A stretch of DNA of 64,000 bases, taken from the NCBI GenBank assembly GCA_963836355.1, contig CAWIJO010000014.1:124001-188000 (forward strand). Direction: 5' to 3'. Every line of letters starts with the position of its first letter. Position 1 is the stretch's first letter. The notes beneath the pieces are model-generated. The model made no database searches. It saw only the letters and a list, made by a program, of their open reading frames with translations, and was not told the DNA's origin. Both the position numbers and the translations under genes were made by a program. This document shows, piece after piece, positions 27,643 through 36,621 of this stretch. This stretch comes from Palsa-506 sp963836355 (lineage in GTDB: Bacteria; Actinomycetota; Actinomycetes; Streptosporangiales; Streptosporangiaceae).

Positions 27643-28842
27643 ATGTCCGGGCTGCAGATCACTCTCCTAATCACCTTGACCGGCCGGGACCGGCCGGGAG
27701 TCACGTCACGGCTGTTCCAGGTGCTGACCGCGCATGAGCTGACCGTCATCGATATCGAGCAGGTGGTGATCCGCGGGCGGCTGGTTCTTGGTGTGCTGCT
27801 GTGCTGCGCCGGGCCGCCCGACCTGACCGCCATCCACCGCCAGGTCGCCGCCGTCGCCGCAGACCTCGACCTGGAGGCCGAGATCACCACCGGCGCCGGC
27901 GAGCCGCCCCGGCGGCGGGGCAGCCTGCACGTCACAGTGCTCGGCAAGGCGCTGGCGCCCGCTGCCATCGCGGCCATCGCCGGCCGGATCGCGGCCAGCG
28001 GCGCCAACATCGACCGGATCGGCAGGCTCGCGCACCGGCCGGTGACGTGCATCGAATTCGAGGTATCCGGTGCCGATCCGGATGCCCTGCGGGCCGCCCT
28101 GGCCCGCGAATCGCTCGACCAGCGGGCGGACGTGGCCGTGCAGCGCGGCGGACTGCACCGCCGCGCGATGCGGCTAATCGTGATGGATGTCGATTCCACC
28201 CTGATCAGCGGCGAGGCAATCGACCTGCTCGCGGCGCGGGCCGGCTGCGGCGCGCAGGTCACCGCGCTGACCGAGGCGGCGATGCGCGGTGAGCTGGACT
28301 TCGAAGCATCCCTGCGGGAGCGGGTCGCGCTGCTAGCCGGGCTGGAGATGGCCGCCGTCGATGCCGTCCGGGCTGAGCTGCGGCTGGCGCCGGGCGCGCG
28401 CACGCTGATCCGGACGCTCAAGCGGCTCGGCTACCGGTGCGGGATCGTCAGCGGCGGCTTCACGCAGTTCACCGACGGGCTGGCCGCCGAGCTCGGGATC
28501 GACTACTCGGCAGCCAACACCCTTCAGATCGCCGGCGGCAAGCTTACCGGCCGGGTAACCGGCCCGGTCATCGACCGGGCCGGGAAGGCAGCGGCAATGC
28601 GCCGCTTCGCGGCCGAGACGGGCACCCCGCTGAGCCAGACAGTGGCGGTCGGCGACGGCGCCAACGATCTCGACATGATCGCCGCGGCGGGCCTGGGAAT
28701 CGCCTTCAATGCCAAGGCGGCCGTCCAGGACGCGGCCGACGCGTCGGTGAGCGTCCCGCACCTGGACGTGATCTTGTACTTGCTCGGCATCTCCCGGGAC
28801 GACGTGGAAGCCGCGGATGCAGCGGACGCGATGGTTCCGTAG
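27643..28842 (+). CDS. serB: phosphoserine phosphatase
   Basis: A 399-residue enzyme making L-serine from O-phosphoserine, the last step of serine synthesis. Two N-terminal ACT domains (about 5-80 and 90-165; the first begins TLTGRDRPGVTSRLF) precede a HAD phosphatase core. The nucleophile and acid are Asp182 and Asp184 in MDVDSTL, with the Ser motif GIVSGGF, the conserved Lys and the Mg motif GDGANDLDM. The double-ACT layout is usual for actinobacterial SerB. The start has no ribosome site and may be leaderless. Confidence 0.95.
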   Translation: MSGLQITLLITLTGRDRPGVTSRLFQVLTAHELTVIDIEQVVIRGRLVLGVLLCCAGPPDLTAIHRQVAAVAADLDLEAEITTGAGEPPRRRGSLHVTVLGKALAPAAIAAIAGRIAASGANIDRIGRLAHRPVTCIEFEVSGADPDALRAALARESLDQRADVAVQRGGLHRRAMRLIVMDVDSTLISGEAIDLLAARAGCGAQVTALTEAAMRGELDFEASLRERVALLAGLEMAAVDAVRAELRLAPGARTLIRTLKRLGYRCGIVSGGFTQFTDGLAAELGIDYSAANTLQIAGGKLTGRVTGPVIDRAGKAAAMRRFAAETGTPLSQTVAVGDGANDLDMIAAAGLGIAFNAKAAVQDAADASVSVPHLDVILYLLGISRDDVEAADAADAMVP

Positions 28843-28868
28843 GCACGATGCCTGCCCGTGCCCGCGGC

Positions 28869-29360
28869 TCAGCAGGCCGGGCGCGGGGTCCAGAGCTCGA
28901 CGAGGTCGCCGTCTCCCGGCGCGACGGCGTCCCATGGCACCGCCAGGTCGATCAGGGCGACCGCCGCCGCCGGGAAGCCTGCTGGCTGGCCGAGCAAGTC
29001 GGCCGCCAGGTCCTGGGCAGCCGGATTGTGGCCAACGTACATCAGCGTCGTCACCTCGGCTGGTGCTGCCCTGATGATGTCAAGCAGGTCGCCGGCCCCG
29101 GCGTGGTAAAGTCTCGGGTCCTCGCGCGTGGTCACGGCGGTTTCCAGCCCGGCGGCGATCTGCCGCCAGGTCTGCCTGGCCCGCCGCGCGGTGGAGCACA
29201 GCACCAAGTCGGGGATCATGCCGCGGGCGCGCAGCCAGGCGCCAGCGGCGGCAGCGTCGCGCCGCCCGCCCGGGCTCAGGGCGCGCTCGGCATCCGGGCC
29301 ACCGGGCAGGTCACCTGCCTTCGCATGCCGCATAACGATCAGTCGCCGGGTGGCGTGCAT
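28869..29360 (-). CDS. SixA-like phosphohistidine phosphatase
   Basis: A 163-residue histidine-phosphatase-superfamily protein. The catalytic RHG-type motif reads MRHAKAGD and the second His is in YVGHNPAAQ, as in SixA. It removes phosphate from phospho-His (PTS or histidine-kinase domains) or a small molecule. ATG 29360 is chosen over 29378 because it begins at the family start MHATRRL. Convergent with serB. Confidence 0.88.
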   Translation of the reverse strand: MHATRRLIVMRHAKAGDLPGGPDAERALSPGGRRDAAAAGAWLRARGMIPDLVLCSTARRARQTWRQIAAGLETAVTTREDPRLYHAGAGDLLDIIRAAPAEVTTLMYVGHNPAAQDLAADLLGQPAGFPAAAVALIDLAVPWDAVAPGDGDLVELWTPRPAC

Positions 29361-29415
29361 GGCACCATCGTGCGCCATCGGGAGCGTGACCGCTGGCCGG
29401 CGCGCTGACTTGGGG

Positions 29416-31830
29416 TCAGGTGGCGGATGTACCAGCTGACGTCTTGCCTTCCTCGCCCGTTGCCGTGCTGCCTTCCTGACCCGCGGCCGCCCTGCCTCCC
29501 TCGACCGCGGCCGCCGGGCCGCCGGAAACGCCTGGCTGGGCCGCGCCGCCCGGCCCGGATGACGCGATGCTGGTCGACCGGCGCTTGGAGAAGATCACTG
29601 CGCCCACCACGATGGCAACCGCGACGATGGCGACACCAGTCCGGAGCGGCCCGTTATGGCTGTATTTCACGACGCTCGTCGCAATCAGCAGCGATACCAG
29701 GTTCATCACCTTGATCAACGGGTTGATCGCCGGGCCCGCGGTGTCCTTGAACGGGTCGCCGACGGTGTCGCCGATGATCGTGGCCTCGTGCGCGTCCGAG
29801 CCCTTGCCGCCGTAGTTGCCATCCTCGACCAGTTTCTTGGCGTTGTCCCAGGCGCCGCCGGAGTTGGCCAGGAAGACCGCCATTAGCGCACCCGCCGCGA
29901 TGGCGCCGGCCAGGAACGAGCCGAGCGGCGCGTAGCCGAACGCGAAGCCGACCGCTATCGGCGTCAGCACGGCCAGCAGGCCAGGCGTGGCCAGCTCGCG
30001 CAGCGAGTCCTTGGTGCAGATGTCCACGACCCGGCCGTACTCGGGCTTCTCGGTGAAGTCCATGATCCCCGGGTGGTTGCGGAACTGCTCCCGGACCTCG
30101 TAGACCACCCGCCCGGCCGCGCGGCCGACGGCCATGATGGCCAGGCCGGAGAAGTAGAACACCACGGCTGCGCCGATCATGACGCCGACCAGGACGTTCG
30201 GCTTGTCGACCGACAGGCTGAAGGTGCCGGCCGCGCTGCCGAGCGCGGTCTCCACGGTGCTGCGGAACGCCCCGAACAGGGCGGTCGCGGCGAGCACCGC
30301 GGTGGCGATCGCGATGCCCTTGGTGATCGCCTTGGTGGTGTTGCCGACCGCGTCCAGCCGGGTCAGCACCTGCGCGCCCTCGCCGTCCACGTCGCCGGAC
30401 ATCTCGGCGATGCCCTGGGCGTTGTCGGACACCGGGCCGAAGGTGTCCATCGACACGATGACGCCGACCGTGGTCAGCAGCCCGGTGCCGGCCAGCGCAA
30501 CGGCGAACAGCGCGATCGTCGCGTTGCCGGTGCCGAGCAGGAACGCGCCGTAAACGGCGGCCCCGATCAGCAGTGCCGAGTAAACCGCCGACTCCAGGCC
30601 GACCGAGATGCCGGACAGGATCACGGTTGCAGGCCCGGTCAGCGAGCTCTCGCCGATCTCCTTGACCGGGCGGCGGTTGGTCTCAGTGAAGTAGCCGGTC
30701 AGCAGCTGGATGGTGCTGGCCAGGACGAGCCCGATGAGGACGGCGCCGATGGCCAGCAGCCGCGGGCTGCCGCCGTGCGCGAGAATCGCCAGGCTGCCCG
30801 GGCCGGTGACGCCCTTGAGGTCGCTGAACTTGGCCGGCAGGTAGATGAACGTGGCGGCGATGACCAGCACCAGCGAGATGATCGCGGAGACGAAGAAGCC
30901 GCGGTTGATGGCGGTCATGCCGCTGCGGTCGCCCTTGCGCGGGGCGACCACGAAGATGCCGGCCACCGCGGTGATCACGCCGACCATCGGGACGATCAGC
31001 GGGAACACCAGGCCCTGCGACCCGAACGCCTTCACGCCCAGGATCAGCGACGCGACCAGCATGACCGCGTAGGACTCGAACAAGTCGGCGGCCATCCCGG
31101 CGCAGTCGCCGACATTGTCGCCCACGTTGTCGGCGATCGTCGCGGCGTTCCTCGGATCGTCCTCCGGGATGCCCTTCTCGACCTTGCCGACCAGGTCGGC
31201 GCCGACATCTGCGGCCTTGGTGAAGATACCGCCGCCGACTCGCATGAACATCGCCAGCAGCGCAGCGCCGAAGCCGAAGCCCTCCAGCACGCTGGGCGCG
31301 TTCGCCTTATAAAGGATCACCACCAGCGCGGCGCCGAACAGACCGAGCCCGACAGTGAACATGCCGGCCACGCCGCCGGTGCGGAAGGCGATCCGCATCG
31401 CGGGCCGCTCGCCGTCAGCCCCGGCGCGGGCCGCGGCCGCCACCCGGACGTTGCCGCGGACCGCCAGCGACATTCCGGTGAAGCCGGTCAGCGCCGAGAA
31501 GAACGCCCCGACCAGGAAGAACCCGCTTCGGCCCCAGCGCACGGACGCGGTGTCCGCGGGCAGCAGCAGCAGCACGAAGAAGATCAGCACGACGAAGACG
31601 CTCAGCGTCCTGAACTGCCGCCGGAGATAGGCAGCCGCGCCCTCCTGGATAGAAAGCGCGATCTCCTGCATCTTCTCGGTGCCCTGCCCGGCCGCGAGCA
31701 CCTGCCTGACCAGCACCCCGGCCACGCCTAGCGCGAACAGCGCGATCACGGCCACCACGACGACCCAGGTCAGGTTGGCGCCGGTCACACCCGGCGCACC
31801 ACCCGCCAGAGCGAGGCTTAGCCTAGACAT
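29416..31830 (-). CDS. hppA: membrane-bound proton-pumping pyrophosphatase
   Basis: An 804-residue integral membrane enzyme that couples pyrophosphate hydrolysis to H+ export. About sixteen helices are present. The pyrophosphate site DVGADLVGKVEKGIPEDDPR and NVGDNVGDCAGMAADLFESY are intact. GNTTKAITKG carries Lys at the position that distinguishes the K+-independent class (Ala in K+-dependent enzymes). A Gly/Ala-rich tail of about 60 residues is extra. GAGGAGG precedes the ATG. The gene order with the anti-sigma and bldG genes upstream matches S. coelicolor SCO3547-SCO3549. Confidence 0.97.
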   Translation of the reverse strand: MSRLSLALAGGAPGVTGANLTWVVVVAVIALFALGVAGVLVRQVLAAGQGTEKMQEIALSIQEGAAAYLRRQFRTLSVFVVLIFFVLLLLPADTASVRWGRSGFFLVGAFFSALTGFTGMSLAVRGNVRVAAAARAGADGERPAMRIAFRTGGVAGMFTVGLGLFGAALVVILYKANAPSVLEGFGFGAALLAMFMRVGGGIFTKAADVGADLVGKVEKGIPEDDPRNAATIADNVGDNVGDCAGMAADLFESYAVMLVASLILGVKAFGSQGLVFPLIVPMVGVITAVAGIFVVAPRKGDRSGMTAINRGFFVSAIISLVLVIAATFIYLPAKFSDLKGVTGPGSLAILAHGGSPRLLAIGAVLIGLVLASTIQLLTGYFTETNRRPVKEIGESSLTGPATVILSGISVGLESAVYSALLIGAAVYGAFLLGTGNATIALFAVALAGTGLLTTVGVIVSMDTFGPVSDNAQGIAEMSGDVDGEGAQVLTRLDAVGNTTKAITKGIAIATAVLAATALFGAFRSTVETALGSAAGTFSLSVDKPNVLVGVMIGAAVVFYFSGLAIMAVGRAAGRVVYEVREQFRNHPGIMDFTEKPEYGRVVDICTKDSLRELATPGLLAVLTPIAVGFAFGYAPLGSFLAGAIAAGALMAVFLANSGGAWDNAKKLVEDGNYGGKGSDAHEATIIGDTVGDPFKDTAGPAINPLIKVMNLVSLLIATSVVKYSHNGPLRTGVAIVAVAIVVGAVIFSKRRSTSIASSGPGGAAQPGVSGGPAAAVEGGRAAAGQEGSTATGEEGKTSAGTSAT

Positions 31831-32058
31831 CTGTCCTCCTCGACAGGAAACACGCTACGCGCGACAGTGCGTCCCAGCGCAAATTCGTGGCATCCGGGCG
31901 GGGACGCGGCATCGGCCGACCAGCGAGGAGCGCCACCACCGGCAGTGCCGGGAGTCTACGCAGGCAGGTCACTAGGCGGTAATGCGACCCCCGCATTCCT
32001 GGCAAAGCCACGGCCCGGCCGGACCGGCCGGCCGCTAACCGCGCTGCCGGACAGCGGC

Positions 32059-32550
32059 TCAAGGCCGCAGGCCAAGCGCGGGCCAGCTCATCCTGATGCT
32101 GACGCCTCCCGCAGTCTCGCTGATCTGGACATCATCGGCCAGGCCAGCGATGACCGCGAGGCCGAGGCCGTGATCCAGTCGCGGGCGCCTGGCTGGCCCG
32201 GCGGCGGCCACGGTGCCGTCGGCCGCAGCGCCGGCCAGCCCGCCGCCGACGGCACTGGCATCGACGGCCACGCCAGCACGGTCAGCGCCGTCAGCGCCCG
32301 CGGCACCGGTGTCAGTCACCTCGACCTCGAACCTCCCGGCGGAATCGGTCAGCGCGATCCTGACCGGCTCGGCCGGGCAGTACAGGCGGTGCGCTTCCAC
32401 CGCCCGCGAGCACGCCTCGCCGACAGCCAGCCGGACCTCGTCGAGCAGCGCCTCATCGACGCCGCTGCGCCTGGCCACCGCGGTGGCGACGAGCCGGGCC
32501 GTGCGCACGTGCGCAGGCAGGGCCGTGAAACTAACTTCGACCGTGGGCAT
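32059..32550 (-). CDS. anti-sigma-type ATP-binding protein (RsbW-like), BldG partner
   Basis: A 163-residue GHKL-fold protein expected to bind a sigma factor and to phosphorylate the adjacent anti-sigma antagonist. The N-box region reads GEACSRAVEAH, where the usual Mg-binding Asn (E..TNA) is replaced by Arg. The G-box is DHGLGLAVIAGLA after an Ala/Gly-rich insertion. It sits 19 bases downstream of bldG on the same strand. Partner choice follows from position; kinase activity is uncertain because of the Asn loss. Confidence 0.85.
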   Translation of the reverse strand: MPTVEVSFTALPAHVRTARLVATAVARRSGVDEALLDEVRLAVGEACSRAVEAHRLYCPAEPVRIALTDSAGRFEVEVTDTGAAGADGADRAGVAVDASAVGGGLAGAAADGTVAAAGPARRPRLDHGLGLAVIAGLADDVQISETAGGVSIRMSWPALGLRP

Positions 32551-32569
32551 CTCGGAGCATGCGCCGTTG

Positions 32570-32920
32570 CTACTTCTCGGCTTTTCTCGCCGTGATTGCC
32601 TCGTCGACGGTGTCGTGAATGCCGAAGACCTTGGTGAGGCCCGTGATCCTGAAAATCTTCAGGATCCGCTCCTGCGTGCAGACCAGGTCGAGCGAGCCAT
32701 CGTGCGCACGAACCCGCTTCAGCCCTCCGACCAGGACTCCCAGCCCCGTCGAGTCCAGGAACTCGACCTTCTCCATGTTCACCACGAGCTGGTAGAAGCC
32801 GTTGTTCACGAGCTCGATGAGGAGTTCACGCAGTCGCGGCGCAGTGTAGACGTCGATCTCGCCCTCGACGTCGACAACCTCGATCCCGTCCTTGCCGTGG
32901 TGATCAAGCTTCAGATCCAC
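32570..32920 (-). CDS. bldG: STAS-domain anti-sigma factor antagonist, BldG orthologue
   Basis: A 116-residue single STAS-domain protein. The phosphorylatable Ser is in EFLDSTGLGVL, the SpoIIAA hallmark. Sequence start (VDLKL), length and gene order (helicase, bldG, anti-sigma, pyrophosphatase) match Streptomyces BldG (SCO3549), needed for development and antibiotic production. GTG 32920 is used because GGAGG lies five to six bases upstream; an open frame to 33016 exists but lacks such a site. Confidence 0.93.
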   Translation of the reverse strand: MDLKLDHHGKDGIEVVDVEGEIDVYTAPRLRELLIELVNNGFYQLVVNMEKVEFLDSTGLGVLVGGLKRVRAHDGSLDLVCTQERILKIFRITGLTKVFGIHDTVDEAITARKAEK

Positions 32921-33090
32921 AAATCCTCCAGCGCCATGCGGCCATCGTGTCAGCGTCGCGGCCCAGTGAAATCCCGGGCTTCCAAGGGTGCGGTCTTGCT
33001 CCCGACGCGAATTCAATCACGCTCTGAGGTCATGTCTATACCAGATCACGCTTCGAGGCACCTTGCTGCCGGATGACACACTGAAACCCG

Positions 33091-35637
33091 ATGCCAGCGG
33101 TGACGCCGCTCGTCCCCGACGAGCAACCGGTCTCCGGTGCGCGCGCGAGCCGAGCGGCCGGCCAGGCCGCCGGTTCGGCCGGCCGGCCGCAGCAGCATGC
33201 CCCGGACCAGGACAGACGTGTCCCTGGCCACGACGATAGTGTCCTCCCGCCGGTTACTGAAGTACCGGACCAAACTGGCCGGGTCCGGCATGAACCGGGT
33301 CACACTGGTGCCGCCCGGCTGCTGCGCCACGGTGCGCGATCGGGACGGCTGACGCACGTCGAGCGCATCCCGGCCAGGGCAGGGCGGACCGCGGAGTGGC
33401 CGGCCTGGGTGCCGGCTGAGGTAGCGGCGGCGTTCGCGGCGGCCGGGGTGCCGGTGCCGTGGGCGCACCAGGCAGCCGCCGCGGACCACGCCAGCGCCGG
33501 GCGGAACGTGATCATCTCAACTCCGGCAGCGTCCGGGAAGTCGGTCGGATACCTGCTGCCCGCGCTGACCGGGGTGCTGGCCGGGCGGACCGCGCTCTAC
33601 ATCGCGCCGACCAGGGCGCTGGCCGCCGATCAGCTGCGCGTGGTGCGATCTCTGCGCATCCCCGGCGTGCGCGCTGCCGTCGTCGACGGAGACACCGCGG
33701 CGGCTGACCGGGCCTGGGCCCGGTCGCATGCCAGCTACCTGCTTACCACGCCCGACATGCTGCACCACATGCTGCTGCCCAGGCATGCCTGGTGGGACGG
33801 TTTCCTGCGGCGGCTGCAGTACGTGATCGTCGATGAGTGCCACGGTTATCGCGGCGTCTTCGGATCCCACGTGGCCCATGTCCTGCGGCGGCTACGGCGG
33901 ATCGCGGCGCACCACCGGCCGGCCGGCCGGGACGGCACTGGCCCGGTATTCATCCTCGCATCGGCGACGATCAGCCAGCCCGGGCGGTGCGCGAAGCTGC
34001 TCACCGGGCTGGACGCCGAGGAAGTCGCGGAAGACAGCGCGCCGCACGGCCCGTTTACCTTCTGTCTATGGGAACCGCCGCTGACCACATTGCGGGGCGA
34101 AGCCGGCGCGCCGGTCCGGCGGACCGCGACGGCAGAGGCCGCCGGACTGCTCGCGGACCTGGTGATCGAAGACGTCCCGGCGCTCGCCTTCGTCCGGTCC
34201 CGTCGCGGCGCCGAGGCGGTGGCGCACGGGGCCAGGCGGGCGCTTGCTGCGGCCGGCGCGGCCAGCCACGCGCAGCGGGTGGCTGCCTACCGCTCCGGCT
34301 ACCTGCCCGAGGATCGGCGGGAGCTGGAGGCGTCGCTGCGGGCGGGCCGGATAACCGGCCTGGCCACCACCACCGCGCTGGAGCTCGGCGTGAATATCAG
34401 CGGGCTCGACGCGGTGCTGATCGCGGGCTGGCCAGGTACCCGCGCCGCGCTCTGGCAGCAGGCCGGGCGGGCCGGGCGGGATGGCCGCGATGCCGTCGCC
34501 GTCCTGATCGCCCGGGACGATCCGCTGGACACCTACCTGGTCCATCACCCGGAGGCGATCCTGCGCCGCCCGGTCGAGGCGACCGTGCTCGATCCCGGCA
34601 ACCCGTACGTACTCGCGCCGCACCTGTGCGCCGCGGCCGCCGAGCTGCCGCTGGCCGAGGCCGACATCGACCTGTTCGGCCCGGCAGCCGCCGCGGTCGC
34701 GGACCGGCTGACCCGGGCCGGGATGCTGCGCTCTCGCGGGCCCTGGCGGTACTGGACGCGGCATGGCCGGGCGGCGGTGACCGGCCTGCGCGGAACCGGC
34801 GGGCTGCCCGTGCGGATCGTGGAGGAATCGACCGGACGGCTGGTCGGGACCGTGGACGAGCCGTCAGCGCACGTGCTCACCCACACCGGCGCGGTCTACC
34901 CGCACCAGGGCGAGACCTACCTGGTATCCCGCCTCGACCTGGCCGACGGCGTGGCGCTGGTGCAAGCCGGTGATCCGGGATATGTCACCTCGGCCCGGGA
35001 GTGCACGACGATCGAGGTCACCGGCGAGCTGGATCGTGCATCCTGGGGCCGGGCGAGGGTGCACTTCGGTGATGTCGAGGTGACCAGGCAGGTGACTTCC
35101 TACGTCCGCCGCCTGCTGGAGACCGGGCAGCCGGCCGGACAGACGCCACTTGACCTGCCGCCGCGCACGCTGCGGACCAGAGCTGTCTGGTGGACGATCG
35201 GCGCCGGTCAGCGGGCCGGCCTGGCCCGCGGCGGAGTCGACCTGGCCGGCGCCGCGCATGCGGCCGAGCACGCATCGATCGGGTTGCTGCCGCTTGTCGC
35301 CGCATGCGACCGCTGGGATGTCGGCGGGGTCTCGGCTGACCTGCACCCGGCCACCGGGCTGCTGACCGTCTTCGTCTACGACGGGCATGACGGCGGCGCG
35401 GGATTCGCCGAGCGCGGGTTCGCCGCAGCGGCGGACTGGCTCCGGGCCACCGCGCAGGCAATCTCCTCGTGCGAATGCAGCGCCGGCTGCCCGTCCTGCA
35501 TTCAGTCCCCCAAGTGCGGAAACGGCAACGAGCCGTTGTCCAAAATGGGAGCGGTCAGGCTGCTGGAATGCCTGCTAGGCGGCCGGGCCACCGTCTCGCC
35601 GCCACCACAGCGGCGGCGAGACGGGCCGGGAAGATGA
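33091..35637 (+). CDS. DEAD/DEAH-box helicase with C-terminal DUF1998-like Cys motif
   Basis: A superfamily-2 helicase of up to 848 residues. Motif I is TPAASGKS, motif II is VDECHGY, motif III is ASAT and motif VI is QQAGRAGRDG. The C-terminal region has four Cys (CECSAGCPSCIQ then KCGNGN), the DUF1998/MrfA-type zinc site of DNA-repair helicases. The orthologue is divergent from bldG in Streptomyces (SCO3550) and Rv3649 in M. tuberculosis. The N-terminal 90 residues are poorly conserved and the true start may lie downstream of 33091. Confidence 0.92.
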   Translation: MPAVTPLVPDEQPVSGARASRAAGQAAGSAGRPQQHAPDQDRRVPGHDDSVLPPVTEVPDQTGRVRHEPGHTGAARLLRHGARSGRLTHVERIPARAGRTAEWPAWVPAEVAAAFAAAGVPVPWAHQAAAADHASAGRNVIISTPAASGKSVGYLLPALTGVLAGRTALYIAPTRALAADQLRVVRSLRIPGVRAAVVDGDTAAADRAWARSHASYLLTTPDMLHHMLLPRHAWWDGFLRRLQYVIVDECHGYRGVFGSHVAHVLRRLRRIAAHHRPAGRDGTGPVFILASATISQPGRCAKLLTGLDAEEVAEDSAPHGPFTFCLWEPPLTTLRGEAGAPVRRTATAEAAGLLADLVIEDVPALAFVRSRRGAEAVAHGARRALAAAGAASHAQRVAAYRSGYLPEDRRELEASLRAGRITGLATTTALELGVNISGLDAVLIAGWPGTRAALWQQAGRAGRDGRDAVAVLIARDDPLDTYLVHHPEAILRRPVEATVLDPGNPYVLAPHLCAAAAELPLAEADIDLFGPAAAAVADRLTRAGMLRSRGPWRYWTRHGRAAVTGLRGTGGLPVRIVEESTGRLVGTVDEPSAHVLTHTGAVYPHQGETYLVSRLDLADGVALVQAGDPGYVTSARECTTIEVTGELDRASWGRARVHFGDVEVTRQVTSYVRRLLETGQPAGQTPLDLPPRTLRTRAVWWTIGAGQRAGLARGGVDLAGAAHAAEHASIGLLPLVAACDRWDVGGVSADLHPATGLLTVFVYDGHDGGAGFAERGFAAAADWLRATAQAISSCECSAGCPSCIQSPKCGNGNEPLSKMGAVRLLECLLGGRATVSPPPQRRRDGPGR
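35591..35624. terminator. 13-bp perfect hairpin in the helicase 3' end, possibly bidirectional
   Basis: CCGTCTCGCCGCC and its exact complement flank an 8-nt loop. It overlaps the last codons of the helicase gene and follows the 6C RNA on the other strand, so it could stop both transcripts. No T-run. Confidence 0.5.
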
Positions 35638-35718
35638 GGTGACCCCCGCCGGGGGGGAGAGCGGGGGTCACCGTACGGTCCGGCTCCGGGGGGGCAGAGC
35701 CGGGTCCGTCACCCAGGA
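35638..35718 (-). ncRNA. 6C small RNA
   Basis: Read on the minus strand, two hairpins stand in series. The first has a 7-bp stem (CCGGCTC/GAGCCGG) with loop TGCCCCCCCG. The second has a perfect 12-bp stem (GGTGACCCCCGC and complement) with loop TCTCCCCCCCG. Two hairpins each exposing at least six cytosines define the actinobacterial 6C RNA described in Streptomyces and M. tuberculosis. It is convergent with the helicase and starts one base after its stop codon. The 5' end (about 35718) and the promoter are guesses. Confidence 0.85.
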
Positions 35719-36104
35719 AAGCCTATGCGGAATGAGCCAAAGTTACCAGCCGGTTAGGACGGTAGTGTCTCGGTCCTTACGATCCGATCCCTCTATGCTG
35801 CCGGACTGCGGGCATATCCGTCGAGAGCGAAAGCCCATCCATTACAGCTTTCTTTCATCTGGGCAAGACGATCATCCCGCGGCCTGCTGCGCTGGCATTC
35901 GGTCCGCCGTTATACACCTGCGGCCTGATCAGCAGACATCGTCATCGTGAGCACCTCGGGCCGGAGCCGTCCCGGCCCGGCCGGCCGGGAGCCGGCGGTG
36001 CCCGGGGCCAGGGTCATTGCCCGCCGGTGGCGATCACGGGCGGCTGCGATCGCGGCGAGGCGGAGTTTACGCTCACGGCGAAGCGAACGCCGGCCGGGCT
36101 GCCC

Positions 36105-36152
36105 GGCGGCGGGACTGGCCGGCGGCGGGACTGGCCGGCGGCGGGACTGGCC
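36105..36152. repeat. three tandem copies of a 16-bp unit
   Basis: GGCGGCGGGACTGGCC is repeated exactly three times. The unit is not a multiple of three, which argues against coding. Confidence 0.9.
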
Positions 36153-36480
36153 GGCGCTCGAGTTGCCACGCCCTCGCCGCGATCCGCAAGACCAGTCGCC
36201 TGACCAGGCTAACGGTGCCTGACCAGGCAGGACTACCCAGCTCAGGGCATGTTAGCCGGTGAATCGATCGAGATCACGAATTGGTCACGCAACAGTGCTT
36301 TCCAACCAGCCGGATCCGACGTACAAAGGTGTTACGGACCAAGACGTCCGGGCACGGCAACCGGGTACCCACGCGCGACCAGCCGCGGGAGGCGTGCCGA
36401 GGCAGGCGAGTCCGCCAGGACAAGCCGCCCGGCAATATTGAGGTGCACGCTTGGTAACCCGGAGTGACGTGGCTGGCGAC

Positions 36481-36542
36481 GGCGCCCCATTACGGGGCGC
36501 CGTTTGCCGTTCCCGCACCGCGGCGTGAAGACACGCCGCGGT
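36481..36542 (+). terminator. two strong hairpins upstream of the holin-like gene
   Basis: GGCGCCCC/GGGGCGCC (8 bp, 5-nt loop, 36481-36501) is followed by CGTTTGCC. ACCGCGGCGTG/CACGCCGCGGT (11 bp, AAGA loop, 36517-36542) comes next. No gene ends just before them on the plus strand, so they stop an unannotated transcript or shape the 5' leader of the gene at 36622. Confidence 0.55.
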
Positions 36543-36621
36543 CTTCAGAGGGCTCCGGCCACCGGTTGCGGCACCGGATGCGGAAGACTTGGCCCCGACA
36601 TCACCAGAGGGGAGAGCACCG

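Larger units (their letters stand above)
35719..36621. other. 900-nt region without a recognisable gene
   Basis: Short open frames on both strands lack family signatures and normal codon bias. Contents: the presumed 6C promoter area, a patch of lower GC at about 35730-35940, a 16-bp tandem repeat (36105-36152), a second lower-GC patch near 36240-36340 and two strong hairpins at 36481-36542. A non-coding transcript ending at those hairpins is possible. Confidence 0.55.

Noticed and set aside
30073..31731. A 552-codon open frame on the plus strand
   Set aside because: Antisense shadow of hppA; composition is Gly/Asp/Arg/His repeats without motifs.
36240..36480. Possible riboswitch before the holin-like gene
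   Set aside because: Some conserved-looking bases and hairpins exist, but no known aptamer core could be matched.
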